DNA of 64,000 nucleotides from contig NZ_JBLXJC010000001.1 of assembly GCF_048269205.1 (NCBI RefSeq), forward strand, positions 310,001-374,000, in the 5' to 3' direction. The DNA comes from Emcibacter sp048269205. GTDB taxonomy: Bacteria; Pseudomonadota; Alphaproteobacteria; Sphingomonadales; Emcibacteraceae. Shown here one piece after another: positions 33,337 through 40,911 of the stretch; position 1 is the stretch's first letter; each line of letters starts with the position of its first letter. The notes beneath the pieces were generated by a model, which saw only the letters and a list, made by a program, of their open reading frames with translations, did not search any database and was not told the DNA's origin. Made by a program: the position numbers and the translations under genes.

Positions 33337-34056
33337 ATGACAAGCGAGCTGTTCCGGGAGGATTCCTACCTGAAAGCCTGTCCGGCGCAGATTGCGTCCG
33401 TCAACGACCGGGGCGGCATCATTCTCGACCGGACGGTATTCTACCCCACCGGCGGCGGCCAGCCCGGCGACAGCGGCCGTCTTGTTCTGCCTGACGGATC
33501 GGAGATCATTATCGCCACCACGGTAAAAGACCGGGACAGCGGGGAAATCATTCATGTGCCCGGAGAGGGGCAGGCGTCACCCGAAACCGGATTAACGGTC
33601 CAGGCGGAAATCGACTGGACCCGCCGCTACCGGCATATGCGCATGCATACGGCCCTGCATCTTCTCTGTTCTGTTATCCCCTGCGGGGTGACCGGCGGCC
33701 AGATCGGTGCCGATAAAAGCCGGCTTGATTTTGACATTGGCGAGACCAGCCTGGACAAGGAACAGATTACAGCAACGCTCAACCGTCTGGTGGAGGAAGA
33801 TCATGTGGTCAACAGCTACTGGATCACTGATGAGGAACTGGATGAAAATCCGGAACTGGTGCGTACCATGTCAGTGCAGCCGCCCCGGGGCTCGGGGCAG
33901 GTGCGTTTGCTGAAAGTGGGGAAGAGCGTGGATTTGCAGCCCTGTGGCGGCACCCATGTGAAACGGACCGGAGAAATCGGGCCGCTCAGGGTCGGCAAGA
34001 TCGAAAACAAGGGCCGGCGCAATCGCCGTGTTAATATTATTTTTGCAGGAGAGTAA
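33337..34056 (+). CDS. alaX: Alanyl-tRNA editing protein AlaX (free-standing)
   Basis: 239 residues. Hydrolyses mischarged Ser- or Gly-tRNA(Ala). Zinc site HTALH (HxxxH) near residue 105 and CGGTHV near 207, with the N-terminal beta domain YPTGGGQPGDSGRLVLPDG as in AlaX-M and AlaRS editing domains. AAGGGGA precedes the ATG. The NTF2-like gene starts 3 bases after its stop. Confidence 0.92.
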   Translation: MTSELFREDSYLKACPAQIASVNDRGGIILDRTVFYPTGGGQPGDSGRLVLPDGSEIIIATTVKDRDSGEIIHVPGEGQASPETGLTVQAEIDWTRRYRHMRMHTALHLLCSVIPCGVTGGQIGADKSRLDFDIGETSLDKEQITATLNRLVEEDHVVNSYWITDEELDENPELVRTMSVQPPRGSGQVRLLKVGKSVDLQPCGGTHVKRTGEIGPLRVGKIENKGRRNRRVNIIFAGE

Positions 34057-34059
34057 GTA

Positions 34060-34557
34060 ATGAAAACCAGATCAATTTTTTTTGGAATTTTGTCCATAAT
34101 CTTTTTTAACACTCAGGCCCTGGCTTTTGACCGGGCGGTGGAGGAACAGGCTGTCACTGCACTTCTGGATGGTTTTCACGATGCGGCGGACAAGGGGGAC
34201 AAGAAGCGTTATCTGGGCTATCTGACGGCTGACGCGGTTTTCATGGGCACGGACAGCCGGGAGCGCTGGCCCTATCCGGCGTTTGAAAAATATGTGGGCG
34301 AGAGGTTCAGGGACGGCAAGGGCTGGTCCTATCGTTCCATCGAGAAACATATCAATTTTGCCCCGGACGGCCGGACCGGCTGGTTCGATGAAATCACCCG
34401 GTCGGAAAAATGGGGTGATTTTCGGGGGACTGGTGTTGTGATGAAGCAGGGAGATGGGTGGAAGATCGCCCATTATTCGCTGACATTTCTGGTACCCAAC
34501 GAGGTCTGGGAGAAGGTTTCCGACCTGGCCCGGCCGGGAGCCTCGCCCCAAAAATAG
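34060..34557 (+). CDS. Secreted NTF2/SnoaL-like protein
   Basis: 165 residues. Signal peptide SIFFGILSIIFFNTQALA, then a single NTF2-like cone: AVTALLDGFHDAADKGDKKRYLGYLTADAVFMGTD with the terminal GWKIAHYSLTFLVPN strand (fragments quoted: YLTADAVFMGTDSRERWP; KIAHYSLTFLVPNEVW). Cystatin-like folds of this kind bind small molecules or act as isomerases; no catalytic set can be named. AGGAGAG before ATG; co-transcribed with alaX. Confidence 0.8.
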   Translation: MKTRSIFFGILSIIFFNTQALAFDRAVEEQAVTALLDGFHDAADKGDKKRYLGYLTADAVFMGTDSRERWPYPAFEKYVGERFRDGKGWSYRSIEKHINFAPDGRTGWFDEITRSEKWGDFRGTGVVMKQGDGWKIAHYSLTFLVPNEVWEKVSDLARPGASPQK

Positions 34558-34560
34558 GCT

Positions 34561-35031
34561 TTAGCCATTTTGGGAAAAATCGCCGTATACGGCGCCCTGC
34601 ATGATGTAATGAAAGTCCTCGGCATCCAGGTGCACCAGGGATTCGTGATCGCCGCTTTCCAGATAAATGTCTGCGCAGTCAGCCAGATGGTCATCCAGAA
34701 GGACCAGTAGGCCGTAAGCCTGGCCGACCGGAGGGACAGCGCCCGGATCGCAATCATTGAAAATCATTTCCACTTCTTCTCCGGACGCCATGTTGATCTT
34801 TTCCTTGAGAACATGTTCAATCTTGTGGATGTCCAGTCGGTGGCCTGCGGGGATTACCGCAAGCAGGTAACCGCTGCCGGAGGCAAGAAGGACCCCCTTG
34901 GCCAGTTTTTCATCTGGGATATGGGCGCTCCGGGCGATATAAATGCTGCGTTCAGCATGGGGGTGCGTAAGAGTTTCATAGGAGGTGTTCATGCTCCTCA
35001 GATAGTCTTTCAGGGATATGGCTATACCCAT
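34561..35031 (-). CDS. YbaK/ProX-like aminoacyl-tRNA deacylase domain protein
   Basis: 156 residues. YbaK-type fold with the N-terminal YETLTHPHAERSIYIARSAHI, central GVLLASGSGYLLAVIPAGHRLD and C-terminal PGAVPPVGQAYGLLVLLDD (the GAVPPVG loop matches the GxxxP loop of YbaK/ProXp enzymes). Hydrolyses mischarged tRNA(Pro) or tRNA(Cys) in known members; the catalytic lysine would be Lys45 (KLAKG). Excellent AAGGAGG before the ATG. Convergent with the NTF2 gene, three bases apart. Confidence 0.85.
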   Translation of the reverse strand: MGIAISLKDYLRSMNTSYETLTHPHAERSIYIARSAHIPDEKLAKGVLLASGSGYLLAVIPAGHRLDIHKIEHVLKEKINMASGEEVEMIFNDCDPGAVPPVGQAYGLLVLLDDHLADCADIYLESGDHESLVHLDAEDFHYIMQGAVYGDFSQNG

Positions 35032-35307
35032 TATTGCCTCCTTGGCTGCTGGCTGTATTTCTTATTTACGATCTGGAGAGGGGTGATATTGTACTACAAA
35101 ATTCATTGAAAATCTCGGAAAAAGCACCATATCGTCAGAGGACAATAGAGGATGTGGCCTTTTCAGGGGTCTCATATGACAGGGGGATATCCGGCAGGTT
35201 ACAGAATTTTACCCCGGTGCTCGCCCGATCTGTGATATATTAAAACAAGCAAATATCTAAAAATTAAAAAACAGGGGTGACGTGACCGGGGGACGATAGG
35301 TGAGCGT

Positions 35308-36441
35308 ATGCGGTGCATTAATGATCTGGGAAATACGTTTTCAGTTTGCGGCAGAATTGCCGTAGCGATCTGTTTGCTGGTTCTGGCCGGATGTTCTTCG
35401 GTATATAGCAGCAAGCAGTCGGAGCAGTCTGCGGGAATTTCCCGGGAGGACCTGCTGACGGGCCGGGCTTTGTTCGGCAGGGAAGCGGACAGCCTGACAT
35501 TGCCGGAAGATCATGTGCTTGAATTGACCCCGGAGATGAAAGCGTTTCTGGATCGTTATGTGCCGAAAGGGCACAAGGACTATGTCCAGATACGAACATT
35601 GATGGCGGCTGTGATCGGGCAGGGTACTCTCGGCATGGAATATAATCCGGAGGCTACCTATACGGCCCGCGAAGCGTTTCGCAAGGCGGAAGGAAATTGT
35701 CTCGGCTTCAGTTTCCTGGTTACTGCCATGGCTAGGGAACGTGGCGTTCAGACTGTCTTTCAGGAAGTGGATATCCCGCCTGAATGGTCCGAGGAATCGG
35801 AAAACATATTGTATGCGAGCCGTCATGTGAATGTGAGGGCCAGAACGAACACACCCTTTGATGCGATTGTGGATATCAACAGGATCAATGTGAAATCCTA
35901 TTATCCCGTGCGTAAATTGTCCGACCGCGAAGCGGAGGCTCATTATTACAGTAACATCGGTGCGGAATATCTTGAAAAAAAGGACATGAAAAATGCCTTC
36001 CGTTATTTCGTCAAGGCCCTTAGGCTTTCTCCTGCCGGTTCCGAATTCTGGTCCAACCTCGGGGTATTTTACCGTTTGAATAATCTCTTCAGACATGCTG
36101 AGCAGGCCTATTTTATGTCTCTGAAATATGATGGGTCCAACTATTCAGCCATGTCCAACCTGGCCATTCTCTATGATCATCTGGAGAGCTACGAAAAAGC
36201 TGAATATTTCAGAAAGCAGGCCCGGAACTACCAGATGAAAAATCCTTATTACAGGTACTATATGGCGCAGGATGCCTACAATGAGGGGCGGTATGAAGAT
36301 GCCTTGGGGCATTTACGTATGGTGCTTGCCAAGAAAATTGAGGAACCTCGTTTCTATGCATTGATGGCGGACACCTATGTTGCAATGGGTGAAGAAGACA
36401 AGGCTGCCGAGATCCTTGGAAAGAATTCCGACTATCGCTAA
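35308..36441 (+). CDS. Lipoprotein with transglutaminase-like domain and TPR repeats
   Basis: 377 residues. Lipobox LVLAGCSS near residue 29 marks an outer- or inner-membrane lipoprotein. Residues about 95-200 look like a transglutaminase-like cysteine hydrolase fold (EGNCLGFSFLVTAMARERG with the Cys, then SRHVNVRARTNTP with the His, then DAIVDIN with the Asp). From about 215 there are three to four TPR repeats (AEAHYYSNIGAEYLEKKD, EFWSNLGVFYRLNN, SAMSNLAILYDHLESYEKAEY in overlapping read). Function unknown; similar domain pairs occur in envelope assembly factors. AGGTGAG before ATG. Confidence 0.82.
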   Translation: MRCINDLGNTFSVCGRIAVAICLLVLAGCSSVYSSKQSEQSAGISREDLLTGRALFGREADSLTLPEDHVLELTPEMKAFLDRYVPKGHKDYVQIRTLMAAVIGQGTLGMEYNPEATYTAREAFRKAEGNCLGFSFLVTAMARERGVQTVFQEVDIPPEWSEESENILYASRHVNVRARTNTPFDAIVDINRINVKSYYPVRKLSDREAEAHYYSNIGAEYLEKKDMKNAFRYFVKALRLSPAGSEFWSNLGVFYRLNNLFRHAEQAYFMSLKYDGSNYSAMSNLAILYDHLESYEKAEYFRKQARNYQMKNPYYRYYMAQDAYNEGRYEDALGHLRMVLAKKIEEPRFYALMADTYVAMGEEDKAAEILGKNSDYR

Positions 36442-36538
36442 TCCGGCTGCGCTCTTCTGTCATTAACAGGCGACTTTTTGTGAATGCATTCGAATGATGT
36501 ATACTTTCCCTGTTCAAAAAAATAAGGGGAGTTTTAAG

Positions 36539-36961
36539 ATGAACATAAAAAGCTATGTGCTTGCGGTTGTCGCCGCCTATATTGTTATGGCTATTGTCGG
36601 GATCAGCTCCGATATCGTGCTCCAGTCCTATTATGAAAGTTTTATGGCCATCGGCAGAAGCGAGGAAGAGATGATGGCCATGATGCCGCTGTTTCTGTTC
36701 GCCTATCTGGTTCAGACGGCCCTGTTCTGTTATATCTACATCAAGGGACGTGAGGCTGGGGATCTGATGGAAGGGGCGCGTTTCGGCGTTGTCATCGGGA
36801 TTTTCATGGGCACAACCAATGTTATTCTCCATACGGCTCTGCCGTTCAGCGTGGAGACGACAGTGGCCGGGGTCCTGGCGGAGATCGTGGTTTATATCTG
36901 CGGAGGCATGACCACAGCACTGGTTTACAAGCCGGCGGCATCACCTGCGCCAGTGGCCTGA
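36539..36961 (+). CDS. Small integral membrane protein of unknown function
   Basis: 140 residues with four hydrophobic helices (about 5-25, 48-68, 80-100, 105-128). ATG 36539 is preceded by AAGGGGAG. A methionine- and glutamate-rich stretch (EEEMMAMM) lies between helices one and two. No family recognised. Confidence 0.75.
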   Translation: MNIKSYVLAVVAAYIVMAIVGISSDIVLQSYYESFMAIGRSEEEMMAMMPLFLFAYLVQTALFCYIYIKGREAGDLMEGARFGVVIGIFMGTTNVILHTALPFSVETTVAGVLAEIVVYICGGMTTALVYKPAASPAPVA

Positions 36962-36966
36962 TGGAC

Positions 36967-37000
36967 AAAAGAGCAACGCCGTTTCAGTAATCGGCGTTGC
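36967..37000 (-). terminator. Terminator of the leftward outer-membrane protein operon
   Basis: GCAACGCCG / CGGCGTTGC (36973-36981 with 36992-37000), nine perfect pairs; on the minus strand it is followed by TCTTTTGT. T-poor on the plus strand, so it mainly serves the 37.0-38.7 kb genes. Confidence 0.75.
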
Positions 37001-37014
37001 CTTGATATCAATTC

Positions 37015-38295
37015 CTAAAATGACCAGTTCAGGTTACTGATGACAAAGCTTCCGCCGGACTGCATTTCCCCGCCGGTTTCATCACCAAGGGACAGGTTGA
37101 GGGTGAAGCCCTCCGAAATCTTGAAATCCGCGCCAAGCGCCCAGCGGTTGGTCGTTTCGTCCGGGCTGTCATGTGGCATGTTTTTGATAAAATCATATTC
37201 GAAGAAAAAGGCGAGGTCCCGGCCGCCCTTTTTTTCACCCATATCGGGGCCGGCCACCCGTAACTGAAGGCCGCCGACCAGGGTATCCTGTTCGAAAAAC
37301 TGACCGGTACTGTTCGGGTCGGGAATGGTTTCATTGGTCCTGTAGGTGACCGAGCCGATCAGATGAAACCTGTCATCAAGTCCGGGGATGCCTTCAAAGC
37401 CATAGGCGGCGGACAGATAGGCAGCGAAGCCGCGGCCATCCAGCTGGCCAAGATTACCGTCCTCGCTGACCCAGACATGGGCGAGGCCGACGGTAATGTT
37501 GGAGGCGTTCCAGTTTCTTTCCTCCATTTCAGTATTACAGGTCAGCCAGTTTTGCTGAAGATAATCCTGCCTTCTGGATTTAAGATTGGCCTGCTCGGCC
37601 AGTTTTTCTTCCAGGCTGCTGGCGAGGTTATTCAGGTCGGTGCGCAGCTGGCGCAATTCTTCAATTTCAGAAACCGGCAGGTTTGGCTGGTTCTCCAGGG
37701 TTTTAATTCTATCATTGGTCTTGCGGATATTTTGCCGGTGAACCGCAATGCTTCTCTGTAAATTTGTCCGCTCCGTTTCCAACAAGTCATTTTCCCGGTC
37801 ATAACAGGCCGTCAGTCTGTCGTCCCCACGGGGATCAGCTGAATCCAGTATGGCCACCCGCATACCCAGCGCCAGTCGACTGGATTTGTCCGCTTCTTCC
37901 GCCCCTTTGGTAATGGCAAAGGAAAGCTGGGTTCTGGACAGAATGCGCGCCGCCCGGTTATGCCGGTAGTCATAGAGCGTCAGGTCACGTCCCACCAACA
38001 TCAGATAAGGCGAGAAATCCATGGCCACACCCGATTGAAAGTTGCCGTTGGCGTCGATACCGTTCAGGAGCGCTGTTGCCAGTTCCTGCGGAGTGGTCGG
38101 TGTGATGACTTCCTCGGGAGAGAGCCCCATGATGGCAAAGGCTGGAGAATTGGGAACAAGGAAGTCTTCCCGTAGTTCCTTTACTTTAAAACTATCCGTA
38201 CTATTGATGCTGTCATCTGTATTTGGAACTTCCTCGGCAGAGGCAACACCATGTATCAGCAGCAAGCTCATGCAAACATAAAAGAATCTATGCAT
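37015..38295 (-). CDS. Putative outer-membrane protein with central coiled coil, unknown function
   Basis: 426 residues. Signal peptide FFYVCMSLLLIHGVASA; a domain to about 165; a long charged coiled coil at about 175-245 (ERTNLQRSIAVHRQNIRKTN; EIEELRQLRTDLNNLASSLE); then from about 260 alternating beta strands that end in VISNLNWSF, a terminal Phe typical of outer-membrane barrels. ATG 38295 has GGAGGGGG upstream. No family recognised. It follows the 124-residue gene by 37 bases and probably shares its transcript. Confidence 0.75.
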   Translation of the reverse strand: MHRFFYVCMSLLLIHGVASAEEVPNTDDSINSTDSFKVKELREDFLVPNSPAFAIMGLSPEEVITPTTPQELATALLNGIDANGNFQSGVAMDFSPYLMLVGRDLTLYDYRHNRAARILSRTQLSFAITKGAEEADKSSRLALGMRVAILDSADPRGDDRLTACYDRENDLLETERTNLQRSIAVHRQNIRKTNDRIKTLENQPNLPVSEIEELRQLRTDLNNLASSLEEKLAEQANLKSRRQDYLQQNWLTCNTEMEERNWNASNITVGLAHVWVSEDGNLGQLDGRGFAAYLSAAYGFEGIPGLDDRFHLIGSVTYRTNETIPDPNSTGQFFEQDTLVGGLQLRVAGPDMGEKKGGRDLAFFFEYDFIKNMPHDSPDETTNRWALGADFKISEGFTLNLSLGDETGGEMQSGGSFVISNLNWSF

Positions 38296-38332
38296 ATTTC
38301 CCCCTCCCCTGTTATGTCGTGACCGTTTGTGT

Positions 38333-38707
38333 TCAGACGAAAAGAATTTCCCCGGACTCAATTACGGGCATGGCCGGCTCACCTGAATAAGATGCCGAGA
38401 ACAGTTCCTTCTGCCCCTGTTGAATCTGAAATTTAATCTCGTAATAGGAATCATCCTTTCCCGGAAAGGGAAAGATCGTAAATTCCCAGTTGAGAAAATC
38501 ATATTTCAAATCTCTTGCTGACCGGTTGACTTGATAACTGAAACTTGTCTCGTCCTTGTTATGTCCGCGCCAGGATTTGAGCACTTCGCCATTGGTTTCA
38601 TCCGGCCGTAGCTCGATCAGATATTTCACATAACAATTGCTTTCGATGGAAATATTGAGTGTGATCTGTCCGCCAGCGGGATCAATAGGCACCTCTTTGA
38701 AAGACAT
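38333..38707 (-). CDS. Hypothetical protein, 124 residues
   Basis: Mostly beta by appearance (ITLNISIESNCYVKYLIEL; YYEIKFQIQQGQKELFSASY), without signal peptide or membrane segment. ATG 38707 is preceded by AGGAGAC. Located directly upstream of the putative outer-membrane protein. No family recognised. Confidence 0.65.
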   Translation of the reverse strand: MSFKEVPIDPAGGQITLNISIESNCYVKYLIELRPDETNGEVLKSWRGHNKDETSFSYQVNRSARDLKYDFLNWEFTIFPFPGKDDSYYEIKFQIQQGQKELFSASYSGEPAMPVIESGEILFV

Positions 38708-38822
38708 GGAGCCAGTCTCCTGTTGAGTGGTACTCGCATGAAACTGTCGGAAAATTGTAGTACAGGCACCAAGGGAAGACAATTTAAAATTGTATCGGGT
38801 GAAGGCGCACAAAAAAAGGAGT

Positions 38823-38853
38823 GTGAAAGAAAACGGCCACCCGAAGGTGGCCG
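38823..38853 (-). terminator. Terminator of acsA with UUCG tetraloop
   Basis: CGGCCACC-TTCG-GGTGGCCG on the minus strand (38834-38853), followed by TTTTCTTTCAC. C(UUCG)G is an unusually stable RNA tetraloop. Confidence 0.85.
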
Positions 38854-38884
38854 CCTGGAATTTTCGGGAATTGTCTGTGTTGGC

Positions 38885-40828
38885 TTACCGGTTTTGCCGG
38901 TTTTCAATCAGTTCGTCCACCACGGCCGGTTCCGCAAGGGTGGAGGTGTCACCCAGGTTGGAATATTCGTTTTCCGCAATCTTGCGCAGGATGCGGCGCA
39001 TGATCTTGCCAGACCGGGTTTTCGGCAGTCCGGGGGAAAATTGAATCAGGTCAGGGGTGGCAATGGGTCCGATTTCACTGCGCACCCAGTTGACAAGTTC
39101 CTTTCTCAGCTCTTCCGTGGGGGTAATTCCTGTATTCAGGGTCACATAGGCGTAAATGCCCTGACCCTTGATGTTATGGGGATAGCCGACCACGGCGGCC
39201 TCTGCCACATCATGATGGGCAACAAGGGCGCTTTCCACTTCGGCCGTGCCCATGCGGTGGCCGGACACATTGATCACATCGTCAACCCGGCCCGTGATCC
39301 AGAAATAACCGTCCTTGTCCCGGTGACAGCCATCGCCGGTAAAATATTTGCCGGCATAATTGGCGAAATAGGTCTGGTGGAAACGGCCGTGGTCGCCGTA
39401 AACGGTACGCATCTGGCCGGGCCAGCTGTCAGTAATAACCAGATTGCCTTCGGTTGTGCCCTCCAGAACCTTACCTTCGTTGTCCACAATCTGCGGTTTG
39501 ATGCCGAAGAAGGGACGGGTTGCGGAACCGGGTTTCAGGTCGGTGGCGCCGGGCAGCGGCGTAATCATGATGCCGCCGGTTTCAGTTTGCCACCAGGTAT
39601 CAACGATGGGGCAACGGCTGTCGCCCACGACACGGTAATACCACTCCCAGGCTTCCGGGTTAATCGGTTCGCCCACCGATCCCAGGAGTTTCAGACTGGA
39701 CCGGTCATGTCTTGTCACAAATTCGTCCCCGGCGCCCATCAGCGCGCGAATGGCCGTGGGCGCAGTATAAAGGATATTCACTTTGTGTTTTTCCACCGTC
39801 TGCCAAAGCCGTCCGGCATCCGGATAAGTGGGAAGACCTTCAAAAAACACCATGGTGGCACCATTGGCCAGCGGTGCGTAACAAATATAGCTGTGGCCGG
39901 TGATCCAGCCCACGTCGGCGGCGCACCAGTAAACATCGCCGTCATGATAGTCGAACACATATTTGAAGGTCAGACTGGTATAGACCAGATATCCGCCAGT
40001 GGTATGCAGAACCCCCTTGGGTTGGCCGGTGGAGCCGGAGGTGTAAAGGATAAACAGCGGATCTTCCGCGTTCATTTCCACAGGTTCACATTCGGCCGGT
40101 ACTTTTGCCGCGGCATCCTGGTACCAGACGTCGCGTCCCTCGACGAAGTTCACTTTATTTCCGGTATTGCGGACGACGATCACGCTTTCCACACTGATGT
40201 CTTTATGTTCCAGCGCCTTGTCCACATTGGCCTTGAGCGGCACGAACCTGCCACCCCGCCGGCCTTCGTCGGCGGTAATGATGACATGGCTTTCGCAATC
40301 ATGCACGCGACCGGCAAGGGCCTCGGGGGAAAAGCCGCCGAATACCACGCTGTGGATGGCGCCGAGCCGGGCGCAGGCCTGCATGGCATACAGGGCTTCG
40401 GGAATCATGGGCATGTAGATGGTAACCCGGTCGCCTTTTTTCACATTATGCTCTTTAAGCACATTGGCGAAACGGCAGACTTCCTCATATAGCTCGCGAT
40501 AGGTGATATTGCGGGAGACGTCGGGCTCGTCGCCTTCGAAAATAATGGCGACCTGGTCGGCCTTTTCCGGAAGATGCCGGTCGATACAGTTGTAAGAGGC
40601 GTTGAGCGTGCCGTCCTCGTACCAGCGCACATGCAGGTCCTCTTTGGCAAAAGAAGTATCCTTGACCTTGGTGAAAGGTTTGATCCAGTCAACAGTGCGA
40701 CCCATTTCGCCCCAGAAACCTTCCGGGTCCTCGACCGATCGCTTATACATTTCCAGATACTTGTCGTTGTTGACATGGGCCCGTGCGGCCACCTCTTTAG
40801 GCACCGGATGCGTGATTATTTCAGACAT
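38885..40828 (-). CDS. acsA: Acetyl-CoA synthetase
   Basis: 647 residues, full family length. Activates acetate to acetyl-CoA through acetyl-AMP. ANL motifs: YTSGSTGQPKGVLHTTGGYL at about 265, VDTWWQTETGG near 415, YFTGDGCHRDKDGYFWITGR near 500, and the C-terminal TRSGKIMRRILRK with the lysine normally regulated by acetylation. Supplies acetyl-CoA that the ethylmalonyl-CoA pathway assimilates. Monocistronic with its own terminator. Confidence 0.97.
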   Translation of the reverse strand: MSEIITHPVPKEVAARAHVNNDKYLEMYKRSVEDPEGFWGEMGRTVDWIKPFTKVKDTSFAKEDLHVRWYEDGTLNASYNCIDRHLPEKADQVAIIFEGDEPDVSRNITYRELYEEVCRFANVLKEHNVKKGDRVTIYMPMIPEALYAMQACARLGAIHSVVFGGFSPEALAGRVHDCESHVIITADEGRRGGRFVPLKANVDKALEHKDISVESVIVVRNTGNKVNFVEGRDVWYQDAAAKVPAECEPVEMNAEDPLFILYTSGSTGQPKGVLHTTGGYLVYTSLTFKYVFDYHDGDVYWCAADVGWITGHSYICYAPLANGATMVFFEGLPTYPDAGRLWQTVEKHKVNILYTAPTAIRALMGAGDEFVTRHDRSSLKLLGSVGEPINPEAWEWYYRVVGDSRCPIVDTWWQTETGGIMITPLPGATDLKPGSATRPFFGIKPQIVDNEGKVLEGTTEGNLVITDSWPGQMRTVYGDHGRFHQTYFANYAGKYFTGDGCHRDKDGYFWITGRVDDVINVSGHRMGTAEVESALVAHHDVAEAAVVGYPHNIKGQGIYAYVTLNTGITPTEELRKELVNWVRSEIGPIATPDLIQFSPGLPKTRSGKIMRRILRKIAENEYSNLGDTSTLAEPAVVDELIENRQNR

Positions 40829-40911
40829 GGCTCATCCCTTATATGTTTGCTGGTTGTGTATATGTACATCATATTTTTTTGACGGGCCTGAGTCAAAGAA
40901 ACTTGTGGTTT

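Noticed and set aside
38723..40492. 589-codon plus-strand frame across acsA
   Set aside because: Shadow of acsA in GC-rich sequence; no family similarity.
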